From assembly GCA_019415985.1 (NCBI GenBank), contig DXYE01000105.1:1-8725 (forward strand): DNA of 8,725 nucleotides. The letters are read 5' to 3'. This document shows, in pieces, positions 5,909 through 8,725 of the stretch; within the stretch, counting starts at the first letter, position 1; every line of letters begins with the position of its first letter. A model generated the notes under the pieces. The model was not told where the DNA came from, did no database searches, and worked only from the letters and a program-made list of their open reading frames with translations. Position numbers and translations under genes: made by a program. The stretch is from Clostridiales bacterium (GTDB taxonomy: Bacteria; Bacillota; Clostridia; Oscillospirales; CAG-272).

Positions 5909-6074
5909 ATGGGCGTCCCGCGGCGACCGGCTGTATGCTATCGCGTCGGGCTTTAACGAATGTCAGGAGGATGAGTTGGATGCATTTTTTCGGATAAAAC
6001 ATCATTATATTCTGCATAAATGTAAGAGCAATACAGAAAAAAATAAAACGATCAGCGTAAAGCGCATCATAAAT
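5909..6074. other. Intergenic stretch after the operon, no supported gene
   Basis: This stretch follows the LysM gene. An ATGA overlap at 5905-5908 opens a 30-residue frame ending at 5997, but it has no recognisable features. A GGAGG at about 5966 precedes only a very short frame. The second half is AT-rich. I see no RNA gene here. Confidence 0.5.
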
Positions 6075-6106
6075 TTCGGCCGACTGAAAAACCTCAGTCG
6101 GCCGAA
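6075..6106 (+). terminator. Strong hairpin, probable operon terminator
   Basis: A perfect 13-bp stem (6075-6087 with 6094-6106, TTCGGCCGACTGA and its complement) encloses a 6-nt loop. The plus-strand downstream sequence GAACTTCTATT is only moderately T-rich. On the minus strand ATTTATGAT follows. It may serve both the surface operon and the small minus-strand gene, but the missing T-run makes its strength uncertain. Confidence 0.6.
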
Positions 6107-6149
6107 GAACTTCTATTATCAGTACCTGAGCAAATGCAATCGGCATTTA

Positions 6150-6230
6150 TCAGCCCAATGTGCCGCTCAGAAGGAACGATGTGACTGCTGCCAGCGCGAT
6201 GCTGACATAGCACAAGGCTTTATAAAACAT
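6150..6230 (-). CDS. Candidate 26-residue hydrophobic peptide
   Basis: The minus-strand frame starts at ATG 6230-6228 and ends in tandem stops, TGA (6152-6150) then TAA. It encodes a peptide starting MFYKALCYVSIALAAV and ending SGTLG, essentially one membrane helix with a lysine near the start. A good ribosome site, GAAAGGAG (6249-6242), lies 11 nt upstream, and a strong hairpin (6075-6106) lies about 45 nt downstream. That gives it the marks of a tiny independent gene. No clear promoter is visible between it and the hairpin at 6320-6359. It could be a small membrane protein or a toxin-like peptide, and I cannot tell which. Chance remains possible at this length. Confidence 0.4.
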   Translation of the reverse strand: MFYKALCYVSIALAAVTSFLLSGTLG

Positions 6231-6319
6231 GGTTATGACCGCTCCTTTCAAAATTTTGCTGTTTTGGTTTTGTGAAAAAACGCAAAACGGAACATATATT
6301 CTTCGTTTAAAGGATTAAG

Positions 6320-6359
6320 GCGGCCGGAGCGACAAACAGAAGTTTAACGCTCCGGCCGC
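6320..6359 (-). terminator. Bidirectional-looking terminator downstream of nifJ
   Basis: A perfect 12-bp GC-rich stem (GCGGCCGGAGCG at 6320-6331 with 6348-6359) has a 16-nt loop. It lies about 60 bp beyond the stop of the minus-strand oxidoreductase gene. The minus-strand exit side reads CTTAATCCTTTAAAC. The plus-strand side reads TCTTTGTGTTCTT, so it could terminate in both directions. Confidence 0.7.
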
Positions 6360-6418
6360 TCTTTGTGTTCTTAGTATCTGAACGTCCGGCTGGATCTATT
6401 CTTTTCTCAGATCAATCT

Positions 6419-8725
6419 TTATTCGTAAAGTTTACCCAGTTTTGTCAATCTTTCGTATTTTGCCTTCGCATTCTTTTCTGCTTCGGCAAACAGCTCGGCA
6501 GCTCTGTCGGGGAACTGCTGGGCAAGACGACTGTACCTGGTTTCGCTCTTGATAAAGTCGATGTAATTTGCAGTCGGCTCCTTGCTGTCGAGCGTGAAAG
6601 GATTCTTTCCTTCGGCTCTCAGTGCAGGATTATAGCGGAAGAGCTGCCAGTACCCGGCCTCGACGGCCTTCTTCATTTCACTCTGACAGTTTGACATACC
6701 GCCCTTTACACCGTGCATTTCACACGGCGCATAGCCGATGACAATGGACGGACCCGGATATGCCTCGGCCTCAGCCAACGCCTTTATGGTCTGATTCATA
6801 TCTGCGCCCATGGCGATCTGTGCTACGTAAACATAGCCGTAGGACATTGCAATTTGCGCAAGATCCTTTTTGCCGATCGCCTTGCCGGCCGCCGCGAACT
6901 GCGCCACCTGGCCGAGGTTCGAGGCCTTCGACGCCTGTCCGCCGGTATTGGAGTATACCTCGGTGTCAAAGACCATGATGTTGACGTCCTCGCCGGACGC
7001 GATGACATGATCCAGTCCGCCGAATCCGATGTCATAGGCCCAACCGTCGCCGCCGAAGATCCAGACGGACTTCTTGGCCAGATAATCCTTTCCTTCTAGG
7101 ATCTCGCGCTCTGCGGGAACCGTCTCGCAGGTACCGCGCGCAACGTCCTCGGAGAGCATCTTGATCATGTGCGCCGTTGCAGCCTCGTTTGCCTTTGCGT
7201 CGTCGAGTGTATTGAGATAGCCTTCCAGGCAGTCGGTCCACACCTTTTCGACATTCATCTCTTTATAGCGCTCAAGCAAATCGCGCACCTTGCGGATGTA
7301 ACGCTCGCGCAGCGCCTTCTGACCGAGATACATGCCGAAGCCGTGCTCCGCATTGTCCTCAAAGAGGGAGTTTGCCCATGCCGGACCGCGGCCGTTTTCG
7401 CGGCTCACCGTATAAGGCGTTGCAGGCGCACTTCCGCCCCAGATAGAGGAGCAGCCCGTTGCGTTGGAAATGTACATTCTTTCACCGAAGAGCTGCGTGA
7501 TCAGACGTGCATAGGAGGTTTCCGCACAGCCTGCGCAGGAACCAGAGAACTCGAGCAGCGGCTGGTTGAACTGGCTGCCCTTTACGGATGTGTCGGCAAA
7601 CGGCGTCTGCTTCTTTGTCACATTCTTGACAGCGTAATCGAACGCCTCCTGCTGCGCCGACTGGCTTTCCTGCGGCACCATCTTGAGCGCGCGCTTCTCG
7701 GGCTTTGTCGGACAGACGTTGACGCACAGCGCGCAGCCCATGCAGTCGAGCGGACTTACGGCAATGGAAAAGCGATAGTTTTCGCAGCCCTTGCCGATCA
7801 TCTTGGCAGTGAACTTCGTGGAGGCAGGGGCGGCCGCCGCTTCCTTTTCGTCCATGGCGAACGGACGGATGGTCGCGTGCGGACATACATAGGAGCACTG
7901 GTTGCACTGGATGCAGTTTTCCGGAATCCATTCCGGAACATCCACGGCGACGCCGCGCTTTTCATACGCTGCCGCGCCCTGCGGGAAGGTACCGTCCACG
8001 TGATCGAGGAAAGCGGAAACCGGCAGGGAATCACCGTTCATCTTGGATACAGGGATGAGGATGTTTTCCACAAATTTGACGAGCTCCGGACGGTCTCCCT
8101 CGACCTTGTCGCCGTCGCATACAATCTGCGCGGACTTCCAGCTTTCCGGTACCTCGACCTTGACAATGGCGTCAACGCCCGCGTCGATCGCCTTATAGTT
8201 CATTTCCACGACGGCTTCGCCCTTTTTCAGGTACGATTTCTTCGCCATGTACTTCATGTATTCGACGGCCTTGTCAATGGGCATAATGTTGGCGAGTGCG
8301 AAGAACGCGGATTGCAGAATCGTGTTGGTACGCTTACCCATGCCGATTTCACGCGCTTTGTCGATGGCGTTGACGATGTAGAACTGGATGTTGTTTTCCG
8401 CAATGTAGCGCTTTGCCTCGGCAGGCATGTGCCGTTCGACCTCTTCAGGCGTCCACTGGCAGTTGAGCAGGAAGGTGCCGCCGGGTTTGACGTCGTTGAC
8501 GATCTTGTAGCCCTTGATCATGTAGGACGGATTGTGGCAGGCGACGAAGTCCGCCTTGGTGATGTAGTAGGAGCTTTTGATCGGGCTGTCGCCGAAGCGA
8601 AGGTGCGAGATGGTCACGCCGCCCGTCTTCTTGGAATCGTACTGGAAATACGCCTGAATATATTTATCAGTGTGGTCACCGATGATCTTTATGGAGTTCT
8701 TGTTCGCACCGACCGTACCGTCGCC
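6419..8725 (-). CDS. nifJ: Pyruvate:ferredoxin (flavodoxin) oxidoreductase, N-terminus outside the window
   Basis: This enzyme oxidatively decarboxylates pyruvate with CoA to acetyl-CoA and CO2, passing electrons to ferredoxin or flavodoxin in the cytoplasm. The frame stays open to the window edge, giving the last 768 residues of a protein usually near 1,170-1,200 long. About 400 N-terminal residues, including the first pyruvate/TPP-binding domains, are missing. The visible part begins GDGTVGANKNSIKIIG, the start of the gamma-like domain. A ferredoxin-like domain has two CxxCxxCxxxC sets (fragment residues 271-281 and 328-338). The cysteines of the TPP-proximal cluster are at 397, 400 and 425 (CAGCAET, ATGCSS), with a probable fourth at 668 in YAPCEMHG. 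The TPP/Mg region lies in GGDGWAYDIGFGG to YSNTGGQASKAS (about 558-602). All key cysteines are present, so the gene appears functional. It converges on the surface operon and shows no obvious link to it. Confidence 0.96.
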   Translation of the reverse strand, partial: GDGTVGANKNSIKIIGDHTDKYIQAYFQYDSKKTGGVTISHLRFGDSPIKSSYYITKADFVACHNPSYMIKGYKIVNDVKPGGTFLLNCQWTPEEVERHMPAEAKRYIAENNIQFYIVNAIDKAREIGMGKRTNTILQSAFFALANIMPIDKAVEYMKYMAKKSYLKKGEAVVEMNYKAIDAGVDAIVKVEVPESWKSAQIVCDGDKVEGDRPELVKFVENILIPVSKMNGDSLPVSAFLDHVDGTFPQGAAAYEKRGVAVDVPEWIPENCIQCNQCSYVCPHATIRPFAMDEKEAAAAPASTKFTAKMIGKGCENYRFSIAVSPLDCMGCALCVNVCPTKPEKRALKMVPQESQSAQQEAFDYAVKNVTKKQTPFADTSVKGSQFNQPLLEFSGSCAGCAETSYARLITQLFGERMYISNATGCSSIWGGSAPATPYTVSRENGRGPAWANSLFEDNAEHGFGMYLGQKALRERYIRKVRDLLERYKEMNVEKVWTDCLEGYLNTLDDAKANEAATAHMIKMLSEDVARGTCETVPAEREILEGKDYLAKKSVWIFGGDGWAYDIGFGGLDHVIASGEDVNIMVFDTEVYSNTGGQASKASNLGQVAQFAAAGKAIGKKDLAQIAMSYGYVYVAQIAMGADMNQTIKALAEAEAYPGPSIVIGYAPCEMHGVKGGMSNCQSEMKKAVEAGYWQLFRYNPALRAEGKNPFTLDSKEPTANYIDFIKSETRYSRLAQQFPDRAAELFAEAEKNAKAKYERLTKLGKLYE

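Noticed and set aside
5905..5997. A 30-codon frame overlapping the LysM stop by ATGA
   Set aside because: Possible translational coupling, but the peptide has no recognisable feature and no conservation can be judged here.
5826..6275. A 149-codon plus-strand frame after the LysM gene
   Set aside because: It starts inside the LysM gene, passes through the 13-bp hairpin at 6075-6106, lacks a ribosome site, and shows no domain-like pattern.
6713..7099. Plus-strand frames opposite the oxidoreductase gene
   Set aside because: They are mirror frames of a strongly conserved minus-strand gene with intact cluster-binding cysteines.

Overview
The window looks like chromosomal DNA from an anaerobic Clostridia-type Bacillota, probably a gut or sediment Oscillospiraceae-like lineage. 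The evidence is strong GGAGG ribosome sites, a pyruvate:ferredoxin oxidoreductase, an ER-type (SipW) signal peptidase with TasA-like substrates, and a clostridial-style SPQTG wall-sorting motif. No rRNA, tRNA, CRISPR array or insertion sequence is visible.

Left part (1-1305): a complete tyrosine recombinase gene is followed directly by a segment of about 220 bp flanked by 25-bp inverted repeats that match at 24 of 25 positions. The left repeat overlaps the recombinase stop codon. Inside the segment, about 35 bp before the right repeat, lies a near-consensus promoter (TTGAAA, 16 bp, extended TGATATAAT) pointing at the downstream operon. This is the layout of an invertible promoter switch, captured here in the orientation that would turn the operon ON.

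Middle part (1331-5908): the operon encodes (a) a cell-surface protein with a TasA-like domain, an SPQTG sorting motif and a C-terminal membrane anchor; (b) a small TasA/camelysin-like protein with one N-terminal hydrophobic segment; (c) a 450-residue TasA-like protein with a SipW-type signal peptide and a C-terminal repeat region resembling a beta-helix; (d) a SipW-type signal peptidase with a coiled-coil tail; and (e) a protein with a probable SipW-type signal followed by a LysM domain. Proteins a, b and c share a G-N/S-E-Y-Q motif near the end of the TasA-like domain. The inferred job is assembly of a surface fibre or matrix related to the Bacillus TapA-SipW-TasA system. It would have two attachment modes, sortase anchoring through (a) and peptidoglycan binding through (e), and the whole operon would be phase-variable.

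Right part (5909-8725): a gene-poor stretch of about 510 bp holds two strong hairpins, probably terminators between converging transcripts, and a candidate 26-residue hydrophobic peptide gene on the minus strand. The window then enters a pyruvate:ferredoxin (flavodoxin) oxidoreductase gene on the minus strand, whose N-terminal third lies beyond the right edge.
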